A DNA stretch of 64,000 nt, from IMG/VR virus record IMGVR_UViG_3300020198_001494, positions 1 to 64,000 of that record; one strand, 5' to 3'. Below, in pieces: positions 56,901 through 64,000 of the stretch. The notes beneath the pieces were generated by a model. It saw nothing but the letters and a program-made list of their open reading frames with translations. It did no database searches and had not been told where the DNA came from. Origin of the DNA: a virus. The stretch's first letter is position 1. Every line of letters starts with the position of its first letter. The translations under genes were made by a program, and so were the position numbers.

Positions 56901-56909
56901 TGGTATAAT
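56901..56909 (+). promoter_or_regulatory. extended -10 promoter of homing endonuclease gene
   Basis: TGG-TATAAT is a perfect extended -10 element, with TATAAT at 56904-56909. It lies 25 bases before GTG 56934, with GGAG at 56921-56924. It gives the plus-strand homing gene its own transcription. No good -35 is seen, as expected for extended -10 promoters. Confidence 0.75.
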
Positions 56910-56933
56910 GAAGTACGAAAGGAGTACCTCATC

Positions 56934-58196
56934 GTGGATGGAAGTAAATGGTCAGAAGAAGAGTTAAATACATTAAGAGAACACTATGACTCTGATAACA
57001 TTGATCTAGTGACAAACATGCTGCCGAATAGAACCAGGAAATCTGTTATGCACAAAGCTATTGAATTAGGTCTGGTTAGAAAAGATTTTTGGACAGCAGA
57101 AGAAATAAGTATTTTAGAAATGTACAACGGAAACAATATTGATGAAATAACTGAGCTTCTTACTAAGAGAACAAAAAGAGCGGTTATGGGTAAAATAGGA
57201 GAAATTGGTCTTATTTTCAAAAATCGATGGACAGAAGAAGAAATTGAAACTCTTAAGGAAAACTATGATCCTAATGATACAGACTTGATGTTAGAATTAC
57301 TGCCGGGTAGAACAAAAAGATCTATATATGTCCAAGCAAGTAGACTTAATTTAACAAATGGGTGGACAGAAGAAGAAATTGAGACAGTAAAAGAAAATTA
57401 TGGAAAATTAACTAATAAAGACTTGCAGAAATTATTACCTAACAGAACACTGAGGGCAATTCAACACACGGGAAAAGAAACCTTGGGAATTGATAAAGAA
57501 ACTTTTGAAAGACGGTATAAAATAAACGAAGATTTCTTTTCTACCTATACACTGGAAAGTTGTTACTGGGCTGGTTTTATAGCTGCTGACGGAGCAGTAA
57601 GTAAAACTAGAAAAATTAATGATCCGGATAGATTAAGAATAAATCTTCAAGAAAGGGATAAATGTCAATTAGAAAAATTTGCTAAAGTGCTAGACTATAC
57701 TGGACCTATAAATGAATATGAAGTAAAAGAACAGCAGATCTTGGATAATACAAAAAGAACCGAAGCTAAAAAAGCGGTAAATATTACAGTATGTAGTAAA
57801 AAATTAGTAGAGGATTTAAGAAAAAATTTCAACATTACAGAAAAGAAATCTCTAACTTTGGAACCACCGAAACTTCCTAATAGAGAATGTGAGCTATCTT
57901 TCATCAAAGGATATCTTGATGGGGATGGAAGTTTACCTAATAATATTGATGGATCTATTATGATTTGTATTAACGGAACATATAAATTACTAAACTGGAT
58001 AAAGAAAATATTTGATGAAGAAAGTCCTGGTAATAAATATGGTACTGCATCCGAAGTAAGAAAAGATGGAAACATCTATAAATACTCAGTACATTCACAG
58101 AGAGCGGCTAAAATAATAAATATACTAATAAACTTAGAAACTTCAGCATTAAATAGAAAATGGTCTAAATATATGTATATGAAGGATAATAAGTAA
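56934..58196 (+). CDS. free-standing LAGLIDADG homing endonuclease with four SANT-like repeats
   Basis: This is the only plus-strand gene. I start it at GTG 56934 (420 residues), nine bases after GGAG, not at TTG 56892, because the promoter lies between them. The first about 190 residues are four repeats of about 46 residues, each beginning with 'W[ST]EEE' or 'WTAEE' and ending in 'LPxRTxRSI/AV', a Myb/SANT-like helix-turn-helix that probably reads DNA. The catalytic part has the two LAGLIDADG helices: 'YWAGFIAADGAVS' and 'FIKGYLDGDGSLP', both with the acidic residue. It should make a site-specific cut in phage DNA and copy itself by repair. It sits between the capsid gene and the next head gene, on the opposite strand. 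Confidence 0.9.
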   Translation: MDGSKWSEEELNTLREHYDSDNIDLVTNMLPNRTRKSVMHKAIELGLVRKDFWTAEEISILEMYNGNNIDEITELLTKRTKRAVMGKIGEIGLIFKNRWTEEEIETLKENYDPNDTDLMLELLPGRTKRSIYVQASRLNLTNGWTEEEIETVKENYGKLTNKDLQKLLPNRTLRAIQHTGKETLGIDKETFERRYKINEDFFSTYTLESCYWAGFIAADGAVSKTRKINDPDRLRINLQERDKCQLEKFAKVLDYTGPINEYEVKEQQILDNTKRTEAKKAVNITVCSKKLVEDLRKNFNITEKKSLTLEPPKLPNRECELSFIKGYLDGDGSLPNNIDGSIMICINGTYKLLNWIKKIFDEESPGNKYGTASEVRKDGNIYKYSVHSQRAAKIINILINLETSALNRKWSKYMYMKDNK

Positions 58197-58207
58197 TGGA
58201 CCCAGGC

Positions 58208-58234
58208 TAGTATTTCTATGATTAGAAAATACTA
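58208..58234. repeat. inverted repeat after homing endonuclease gene
   Basis: An 8-bp stem tagtattt (58208-58215) / aaatacta (58227-58234) has an 11-base loop. It lies 11 bases after the homing gene stop. There is no T tract, so it may be a weak 3' end structure rather than a terminator. Confidence 0.5.
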
Positions 58235-58266
58235 CCAACCACTAATGTTTAACTAGATCCAAAAAC

Positions 58267-58297
58267 AGAAAGTACCCCCATAAAGGGGGTACTTTCT
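58267..58297 (-). terminator. strong terminator of major capsid operon
   Basis: A perfect 13-bp stem, agaaagtaccccc (58267-58279) and gggggtactttct (58285-58297), has a 5-base loop. On the minus strand it is followed by GTTTTTGG, so it terminates transcription after the capsid gene. It can also stop the opposing homing gene transcript. Confidence 0.9.
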
Positions 58298-58310
58298 TGG
58301 CTAGGTATGA

Positions 58311-59180
58311 TTAACGAACAGTAGTAACCTCTAATGTTTGTAATCCTAATGGATTATGCACCCCTATGCCAATGTTCTCGAAGACCGAGAATCCAATGAG
58401 TCTGTTCTTAGGATCGTCAGCAGAAAGTACAGTTAGTTCTGTTCTGACTGGAATTCTACCGAAGAATTCAGGTTCAGCACAAACAAATACTGCACCAACT
58501 GGAACGATTCTTGACACGATTATCTGTGCGCCCCAGAGGTACGCCATCAAACCGGTCTTTAACAGGACTGCCTGGCTCTCGATGTCGAGAATATCTCTTC
58601 CGAATTTCCGGATATCGGTATAATCACGGGCATTCATGAAGATTCTAGAAACACGAAGATCCCACTTCTCGATATCAGCGAAAGCATCAGCTAGAACTGC
58701 CGGAGTAATTGGAGCACCAGTTCTAATCTTCGCATTTGGAGCGCCAGCCGCATCGCGGATAGCTGCCATAATTGCGAAAGATTTGGTGTCCTCTTGCGCC
58801 TGGATTTCAGCCTTAGCTAAGTCTTGCGCTCTTTCGATCAAGTCGAATCTACGCTCTTTAACCTGAGTTAGAGGGATTTCTGGGTTGCTTGCTAACTCGA
58901 ATAGAGGGAATAGGACTCTCGTACTCTTTGTTACGGCAAGAATGCCTTCACCTTCTTCACCGACTACATAGGCGGTGACATCAGGATCTCTGTCGTATAC
59001 CGGAAGGGCACCATCAGGTAGCTGTTCAACTAAATAAGCTTTACGGGCTACTGAAGTGTAATCTCTCCGACGACGGAGGGGCTGAGTCATTGAAGCGGCT
59101 AAACGCTGACGACCCTGGGATGTTCTTAAAAGATCCCCTATGATTTGCTGTTTTAGCTCATTTGAAATTTGTTCTGGCAT
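58311..59180 (-). CDS. major capsid protein (HK97-like)
   Basis: I start this 289-residue protein at ATG 59180 (MPEQISNEL), because AAGGAGG lies nine bases upstream; the ATG two codons earlier is only three bases from it. The sequence fits a compact HK97-type capsid subunit: an N-terminal arm ('MTQPLRRRRDYTSVARKAY'), 'LPDGALPVYDRDPDV', a spine-like helix ('RAQDLAKAEIQAQEDTKSF'), 'LWGAQIIVSRIVPVG' and a C-terminal 'RLIGFSVFENIGIGVHNP'. Flanking genes are a decoration-like protein and a scaffold-like protein, and a strong terminator follows, as usual for the most expressed gene. The family assignment is from pattern and synteny. Confidence 0.85.
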   Translation of the reverse strand: MPEQISNELKQQIIGDLLRTSQGRQRLAASMTQPLRRRRDYTSVARKAYLVEQLPDGALPVYDRDPDVTAYVVGEEGEGILAVTKSTRVLFPLFELASNPEIPLTQVKERRFDLIERAQDLAKAEIQAQEDTKSFAIMAAIRDAAGAPNAKIRTGAPITPAVLADAFADIEKWDLRVSRIFMNARDYTDIRKFGRDILDIESQAVLLKTGLMAYLWGAQIIVSRIVPVGAVFVCAEPEFFGRIPVRTELTVLSADDPKNRLIGFSVFENIGIGVHNPLGLQTLEVTTVR

Positions 59181-59194
59181 CTTCATTTACCTCC

Positions 59195-59698
59195 TTATAT
59201 CGTCAACATGAGGCCGAGCCAAGAATCGGACCCCGCTACTGGCGGTTTAATGACATATCCTACTTGTGCTTGAGTACCAGTTCTTTGCTTCGTTAATAGC
59301 CCATAAGCTGATGAATAAAGTGGATTACCGGCAGCATAAGTTAAGTCATTACCATCAGTATCCTTAGTCTCATAAACATCAACATAGGCTACACCCAAAT
59401 TGCAAACAAATGGACCTTTTTCTGATGCTACTGCTGGGGTATTCTCAAAAGGATTACCAGCGGCATTGTTAATGAACAGTCCCATAGGAACAGTCGCATT
59501 TTGAGCATCAGCGGCACCTACTAAAAGGGTACCTTTAAGGGCCGCTACTGTACCGCCTAACACACCTTTTGGTGTTTGGGCATTTAAAGTAGCGTTTGTC
59601 ATTGTCCGGCCTGCCGGATTTGAGTCGAATGTGAAAGCAGCCGCTTCAAGTGAGAACAACGTGTTGCGGTGCCCCACATATAAAATACGTAGAGCCAT
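59195..59698 (-). CDS. putative capsid decoration / stabilisation protein
   Basis: This 167-residue protein starts at ATG 59698 and lies 14 bases upstream of the capsid gene. It is beta-rich and Gly/Ala/Thr-rich ('GGTVAALKGTLLVGAADA', 'GLFINNAAGNPFENTP', 'GTQAQVGYVIKPP'), like head-decoration or cement proteins encoded next to the capsid gene in many phages. No cysteine or catalytic motif was seen. It probably coats the capsid exterior. Confidence 0.65.
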   Translation of the reverse strand: MALRILYVGHRNTLFSLEAAAFTFDSNPAGRTMTNATLNAQTPKGVLGGTVAALKGTLLVGAADAQNATVPMGLFINNAAGNPFENTPAVASEKGPFVCNLGVAYVDVYETKDTDGNDLTYAAGNPLYSSAYGLLTKQRTGTQAQVGYVIKPPVAGSDSWLGLMLTI

Positions 59699-59723
59699 TT
59701 ACTTTTCTCCTCTAATCAGAAGT

Positions 59724-60863
59724 TTAACCAAAAATATGTCTAACATCTGGAGCACTCTCCCACAAACCACTTAAATCTTTCGTTGTAGAATTAGAACGGG
59801 GTCCAGAAGCAATCTTCTTGACACCTTTCTTTTCTACATTACGATTATTTTTACTCGCGGTTCTTAGAGAACTCATTTTGGGTTTTACATCTTCATCTAC
59901 ATTTTCCTCTTCGCCTTCGGCTGAAGGAACACCCTCTTTACTTTCATCAGTGAAAAGACCTTCAAGGTCTTCATCACTCATGCTATCTGCTGGACCAGAT
60001 TGGACATCCATATCTTGACCATCAAACTCAATTGGAAGCTCATCTTGACCTACAACTTCCTCATCATCACCAAAATCACCCATACCAGCATCTTCAGAAA
60101 GACCTAAAGTATCGTTGTATGGAGATCCTTCACCACCTTTTGTAGACTCAGCATAAGCAGCCTCTTGTTCGGAGGTATTTTGCTCTTTGACACCTGGGGG
60201 TGGTTCTGCTGTTGTGCCACCAGCGGGGGCTGGTGCAATATCAACTGGAGCGGCATCTGTGGCAGGTACTTCCCCTACAGGAGCAGCATCCTCTACATCT
60301 ACCTCATCTTCTTCCTCAACTTCCCCATCGGACTCATCTTCCTCCACTTCCTCATCAGCATCTTCATCTTCCCAACCGTCTTCATCAGTACCCTCATCTT
60401 CGTCTTCATCTTCATTCATGGCCTTTAAAATACGGCCCTCTTCTTCATACTTTGCAATTCGTGAAATAGTGTCTTCAAGAGATTTAAGTGGAAGATCCAT
60501 TAAATCAGTAGCTTGCTTCTCAATAAATAGATCAGTGCCGTCTGGGAATAGCTTCTTAGCGATTCTAATTGACATGGCGCTCTTTTTAGCTAATACTTGA
60601 GCAGTTTTAAGAGCAGCTAGCTTAGCCTGACGGCTTGATGGCATTGGAACATGAAGACTTGGATGACGAATAGTCTGGTCTTCTTTCCAATCGTGTCTCA
60701 TATCTGGCTGTTCAAAATTAACTACAGCCTCCGGATCCCATGTTAAATACTTCTCCATATCAGGATTATATCTCTGTACATTTAATGACCCAGGATCTGT
60801 ATTTTCATACGTGAGAGCCTTTTTGGAAAGACCCTTATCAGTTAATCTTTTTCTTTTTGACAT
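59724..60863 (-). CDS. acidic scaffold-like head protein
   Basis: This 379-residue protein starts at ATG 60863. A basic N-terminus leads to helices (about 75-150: 'KTAQVLAKKSAMSIRIAKK'), an extremely acidic segment (about 150-195, Asp/Glu runs), a Pro/Ala linker, another acidic region and a basic C-terminus ending 'LWESAPDVRHIFG'. Charge distribution, helix content and location between protease and decoration/capsid genes fit an internal scaffold or core protein that the prohead protease cleaves. It could also be a minor internal head protein. No sequence family was recognised. Confidence 0.6.
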   Translation of the reverse strand: MSKRKRLTDKGLSKKALTYENTDPGSLNVQRYNPDMEKYLTWDPEAVVNFEQPDMRHDWKEDQTIRHPSLHVPMPSSRQAKLAALKTAQVLAKKSAMSIRIAKKLFPDGTDLFIEKQATDLMDLPLKSLEDTISRIAKYEEEGRILKAMNEDEDEDEGTDEDGWEDEDADEEVEEDESDGEVEEEDEVDVEDAAPVGEVPATDAAPVDIAPAPAGGTTAEPPPGVKEQNTSEQEAAYAESTKGGEGSPYNDTLGLSEDAGMGDFGDDEEVVGQDELPIEFDGQDMDVQSGPADSMSDEDLEGLFTDESKEGVPSAEGEEENVDEDVKPKMSSLRTASKNNRNVEKKGVKKIASGPRSNSTTKDLSGLWESAPDVRHIFG

Positions 60864-60886
60864 GATTTTAACTATCTCCCCTTAAA

Positions 60887-61408
60887 TTAACTCTCGTCGT
60901 CCTTATTAAAGACTCTCCGCTCCAACTCATTAGTAACCCTATCGATCTTAGAAGCAATCTTAGGATTAACTTTTTCAGCTTTTCCAGCTAATTCATCTAA
61001 TCTATCTATAATAGAGCTAAACTTTTCTAGTCTATTAACTTCATCTAAAATATCGCTATCGCTCTCACTAAAACTTTCACTATCACTTAAAGAACTAAAA
61101 CTCTCACTATCACTTAAATCACTTAAACTTAGATCACTTAAACTTAGATCGCTAAAATCAAAACTAGTTGACTCACTTTCACTAAGACTTAAACTTTCTG
61201 CCGCTTTCTTAGAACGAACATTACTTGCTCGCGGCATTCCAACGGGCTCTTCAGAAGGGGCCTCACTCTCTTCCTCTTTTGTGCCAGGAAAAGTAACTAA
61301 AAGCTTCGTGTCGCACTTCGGGCAGTTAAATTCAGCTACAGTAGTCCCATCTGCTGCCACTTTGGCGAACCCTTCGTACCATCTATCACGGCTTGCTTTT
61401 CTAGACAT
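60887..61408 (-). CDS. Ser/Asp/Leu-repeat protein with zinc half-ribbon
   Basis: This 173-residue protein starts at ATG 61408 with a GAGG site. The N-terminal 60 residues contain a CPKC pair ('EFNCPKCDTKLLVTFPG'). The centre is a striking Ser-rich repeat ('LSLSDLSLSDLSDSESF', 'SLSDSESFSESDSD'), followed by a helical C-terminus ('ASKIDRVTNELERRVF'). The repeat may be a flexible acidic spacer. It lies between protease and scaffold-like genes, so a core or scaffolding role is plausible. Function not recognised. Confidence 0.55.
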   Translation of the reverse strand: MSRKASRDRWYEGFAKVAADGTTVAEFNCPKCDTKLLVTFPGTKEEESEAPSEEPVGMPRASNVRSKKAAESLSLSESESTSFDFSDLSLSDLSLSDLSDSESFSSLSDSESFSESDSDILDEVNRLEKFSSIIDRLDELAGKAEKVNPKIASKIDRVTNELERRVFNKDDES

Positions 61409-61503
61409 AGGTACCTCGAAATGATAAAATATCCGAATACTAAAACTCGGAATAGCGACTAACGAAAAAGAAATTTTTCTAACTTACAAATAATATTAAT
61501 TAT

Positions 61504-64000
61504 TTACAAATAATCAAATCTTCTATTTCGCTTTAAATGGCTCTTTATTATTGTTTCTTCCATAATAGCTGGTCCAGGTAATTGTTGTTTATTAAGTTCT
61601 TCTAAATACTGATCCCAGTCAAATTCTTCTTCGTCATCATCTAAAGGCTCAGCGAAAAATATTCCGGACATATTTGACTTATTAGCAGGAGCGGGTTTAT
61701 ATGGAGGATCTTCTTCCTCCTCATCTAAAGAACCTAAACCGTCATCTACTTCCCCAGAAAGATCTAAATCTGCAAAAGGATCATCACTACTAACTTCATC
61801 GCCACTTTCTTGTTCTGCATCACTTGGATCTTCTGACTGATCCTCATCTTCCATAAAATAATCTAAACCAGCCTCTTCCTCTGCTGGGTCTTTCTTTTTT
61901 TTATCCTCTTCAGCGAATAATAATCTTCCCCCACCTAAGGAAGCTGTTACTGGCATACCCTTAACTAAAGACTGCACTGAACTGTACCCTGGATTTGCTG
62001 CATAAGATAAATAAATTGTGTCCTGCTCCTGATTTAGAACATTTCTCAAAACAGCCCCAGGGAAGGCAGGTTGTGCTACCCAGGAAGCTTCAATGAAACG
62101 AACTGAAGAAGAATCAGACTCATGCCCGCAATTATGAGTAACAATACCATCTATTATATAAGAATGATCCTCTTCTACTTCCAAATTAAATACTTCACCA
62201 ACATATGGTTCAGATTCTATAGAAACAACTTTATGTAAATTATACTTCTCTCCATTATGTTGCCCGCGTGGTTTACTTATCTCTATTTTTCTACAATCGC
62301 CTAGAAAATTACTAAATTGTTTATCGGATAAATCAGAATTTACTGATAAATCATAAACATCTTTTGGAGATAAATAAAGTTGAAAACTTGCTCTCCAATT
62401 TCTATCGTCTTTAACTTCTTCTATATTTCTATTAATGGATCTTAAAGCACTAAGAGTAGTTTTTTTATCGTTAAAAATAACCTGTCCTCTATTCCAAATA
62501 TTTAATCTTGTGGCTATTATCTCAAAATCATGAAATAATTTCTCTGAAGTAGTATAACCCCTAACCCTACCCTGCTCATCTATAGAACCATCACCAGTTA
62601 GCCACCCCTCCAAAAGTTTTCTCTGTATAGAAAGAGGTGATTTAAGTAATTTACTAGAAAGGGATTTTTCCCAGGCTCTTTTTCCAGAACAATGTTTCTT
62701 CACAAAATACCAAAAGTCTTTAGACTCTACCACCACAGATAATTTTTTTGCTGATGCAATAACTGCTCTAGTACTATTATTAAAATCTTTTATTAAATGA
62801 CCAACATTTTTTTCCATTTCTGAACGTTCATAATGATAAATCTTTACTTTACTATCTTCAAAATCTCTCTCAATTATTTCCTTAATCTTATCAGCAATAT
62901 CCATTTCATCATTACCGTTTAAAGTAAAACGTACTTCATAGTTTAATCTAGAGGAATCATCATAATATCCTTCTGCGGCATATAACCCTATAACCCATGC
63001 GGTATCTGCCGTTATTCCGAAGGATCTTCTCGCTGAATCTCTACTTTTTGATATTCTTGGAGCTTGTTTAACTAAAAAATCCCCTACTTTAATATCTTTA
63101 GCTTCTTTAAAAGATAACTCCCCAGTAATTTTATCGTAAACATAATGTGGATGATTGTAAGTAGAGCGTATATTGTTAATGCCACCCTCTATCTTAATGT
63201 TAATTAAATTACCAACAAAATCTTTTCTAAATGTTTTTGTAACTTTTCTCCCAGACCCTTTATGAGTAATTACCATGTCCCCAACATTCACTTCATCGAT
63301 ATATTTATATTCACCATCAGCCATAAGAACTTTGTTATCCCAGGGCAGACAGAGTTCTGCTATCATACGAACATTTCCGTATTTATCTTGGAAATATTGT
63401 CCTTTATTAGCTCTAACACAAATACATAAGCCACTTTCATCTGCCGCTAAATTACCACATTTAGTACAGATCGTATAAGCAGCAATACAACCCATAGACA
63501 TTGCATTATAAGATCCAACTCTTATTTTATTAATAAGATCTCTATGTTTTTTATGAGTAGCTACCAAAATATCTGTATACAATGTATCATTATTTACTTC
63601 TCTTAAAACAGCATCTACGATCTTACCCTTAGACAAAGCAGGAACTTGAACATGCTCCACATAATTTTCTGCTCCTATAAATGTTTTATAGGTTTTTTTA
63701 AGGACTCCACGAGTCCAGCTATCACAGTTATGAACTAAAACACCATTAGCTACATAAGTATGATTATCCTCTACCTCTATGTTATAGACTTTATCAGAAA
63801 AAGGTACTTCTTTAATATTTCTAACTGAATGATAAGTAAAATCTTGGTCTGCTAAATAACGTACAAAATTTCTCTTAGTCACTACCTTGAAAGAATAAGT
63901 AGAGTCACGCATAAGATCTTCTAAATATCCTTGTTGTATATTAATTTGATAAGAGTCATTGTCATAAAAAGTCTTACCAGATAACTTTCCAGACGTTCTT
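61504..64000 (-). CDS. prohead protease interrupted by two inteins, partial (N-terminus off window)
   Basis: The frame is open from 61504 to the window edge, past an internal Met at 63912, so the true start lies to the right. Removing inteins leaves extein pieces at 63352-63726 (125 residues) and 61504-62130 (208 residues). The first has 'VEHVQVPALSKGKIVDAVLR', 'SYNAMSMGCIAAYTICTKCG' and a Cys-rich zinc-like stretch, and the second opens 'CGHESDSSSVRFIEASWVAQPAFPGAVLR', given here by its key residues FIEASWV and PAFPGAVLR. These are features of head maturation proteases in large phages. The C-terminal about 130 residues are very acidic, possibly a scaffold-interacting tail. It should process scaffold and capsid once spliced. 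The catalytic residues are not assigned. Confidence 0.75.
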   Translation of the reverse strand, partial: RTSGKLSGKTFYDNDSYQINIQQGYLEDLMRDSTYSFKVVTKRNFVRYLADQDFTYHSVRNIKEVPFSDKVYNIEVEDNHTYVANGVLVHNCDSWTRGVLKKTYKTFIGAENYVEHVQVPALSKGKIVDAVLREVNNDTLYTDILVATHKKHRDLINKIRVGSYNAMSMGCIAAYTICTKCGNLAADESGLCICVRANKGQYFQDKYGNVRMIAELCLPWDNKVLMADGEYKYIDEVNVGDMVITHKGSGRKVTKTFRKDFVGNLINIKIEGGINNIRSTYNHPHYVYDKITGELSFKEAKDIKVGDFLVKQAPRISKSRDSARRSFGITADTAWVIGLYAAEGYYDDSSRLNYEVRFTLNGNDEMDIADKIKEIIERDFEDSKVKIYHYERSEMEKNVGHLIKDFNNSTRAVIASAKKLSVVVESKDFWYFVKKHCSGKRAWEKSLSSKLLKSPLSIQRKLLEGWLTGDGSIDEQGRVRGYTTSEKLFHDFEIIATRLNIWNRGQVIFNDKKTTLSALRSINRNIEEVKDDRNWRASFQLYLSPKDVYDLSVNSDLSDKQFSNFLGDCRKIEISKPRGQHNGEKYNLHKVVSIESEPYVGEVFNLEVEEDHSYIIDGIVTHNCGHESDSSSVRFIEASWVAQPAFPGAVLRNVLNQEQDTIYLSYAANPGYSSVQSLVKGMPVTASLGGGRLLFAEEDKKKKDPAEEEAGLDYFMEDEDQSEDPSDAEQESGDEVSSDDPFADLDLSGEVDDGLGSLDEEEEDPPYKPAPANKSNMSGIFFAEPLDDDEEEFDWDQYLEELNKQQLPGPAIMEETIIKSHLKRNRRFDYL
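62131..63351 (-). other. intein 2 in prohead protease, LAGLIDADG-containing
   Basis: This 407-residue in-frame insertion has every intein landmark: first residue Cys ('CLPWDNKVLMADGEYKYIDE'), block B 'RSTYNHPHYVYD', LAGLIDADG helices 'VIGLYAAEGYYDD' and 'LLEGWLTGDGSID', block F 'VGEVFNLEVEEDHSYI', and terminal His-Asn followed by Cys ('GIVTHN|C'). It should splice itself out and may home as DNA. It splits the extein sequence AEL|CGH. Confidence 0.92.
63727..64000 (-). other. intein 1 in prohead protease, C-terminal part
   Basis: The end of a second intein is visible: block F 'VYNIEVEDNHTYVANG' and block G 'VLVHN' followed by Cys+1 (codon 63726-63724) of the extein 'CDSWTRG'. Its N-terminal part and any endonuclease domain lie outside the window. 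Confidence 0.88.

Noticed and set aside
60187-60600. Plus-strand Ser-rich ORFs opposite the acidic scaffold-like gene
   Set aside because: They are the antisense of Asp/Glu codon runs and lack start signals.
1-64000. TGA or TAG stop-codon reassignment, as in some huge phages
   Set aside because: TAG is used as a terminal stop by several genes, and the FmdB-like gene at 40368 ends in TGA overlapping the next ATG.
1-64000. tRNA genes, CRISPR arrays or insertion sequences
   Set aside because: None was recognised: no cloverleaf-like sequence, no regularly spaced repeats with unique spacers, and no transposase or terminal inverted repeats.

Overview
The window is one continuous stretch of the virion-structure region of a large, AT-rich, contractile-tailed bacteriophage (Caudoviricetes, myovirus morphology). 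The evidence is an intein-split prohead protease, a small HK97-type major capsid protein, a tail sheath and tube pair, tape-measure-like proteins, a baseplate hub and a spike. All genes but one lie on the minus strand, so transcription runs right to left in the order head, neck, tail, baseplate, fibres. Portal and terminase are not seen and probably lie beyond the right edge. TAA and TAG predominate as stops, and one gene ends in TGA overlapping the next ATG, so the code is the standard bacterial one. The host cannot be named. Three peptidoglycan-cleaving domains in the tail show only that it has a peptidoglycan wall.

Layout from right to left. 64000-58311 is the head module: a prohead protease carrying two inteins, a Ser/Asp-repeat protein, an acidic scaffold-like protein, a decoration-like protein and the major capsid protein, closed by a strong terminator. 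58196-56934 is the only plus-strand gene, a free-standing LAGLIDADG homing endonuclease with its own extended -10 promoter. 56803-43240 is the neck, connector and accessory region: an FmdB-type zinc ribbon, a 171-bp-repeat fibre, a beta-helix protein, several small paralogous beta-sandwich and coiled-coil proteins, an actin/MreB-like ATPase and a SWIM zinc-finger protein. 43216-40054 holds an HNH endonuclease, a structural protein whose first 70 residues are hidden by an AUU start, a second FmdB-like protein and a Cys-rich protein. 39834-34409 is sheath, tube and two chaperone-position genes. 34403-19176 holds four consecutive tape-measure-like paralogues totalling about 5,065 residues; one carries a GH73-type glucosaminidase and one carries M23-like and M15 peptidase domains. 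19169-11942 is two paralogous tail-tip proteins, the hub and the spike. 11869-1 is a small acidic protein followed by a 3,380-residue Ig/NHL protein and a second, partial Ig-like protein.

The most unusual points are the fourfold tape-measure paralogy with distributed wall-degrading domains, the actin-fold ATPase next to a SWIM protein inside the virion operon, the density of homing elements (two inteins, one LAGLIDADG gene and one HNH gene in about 21 kb) and the hidden AUU-start gene behind the HNH insertion. No stretch longer than about 220 bases lacks a gene.
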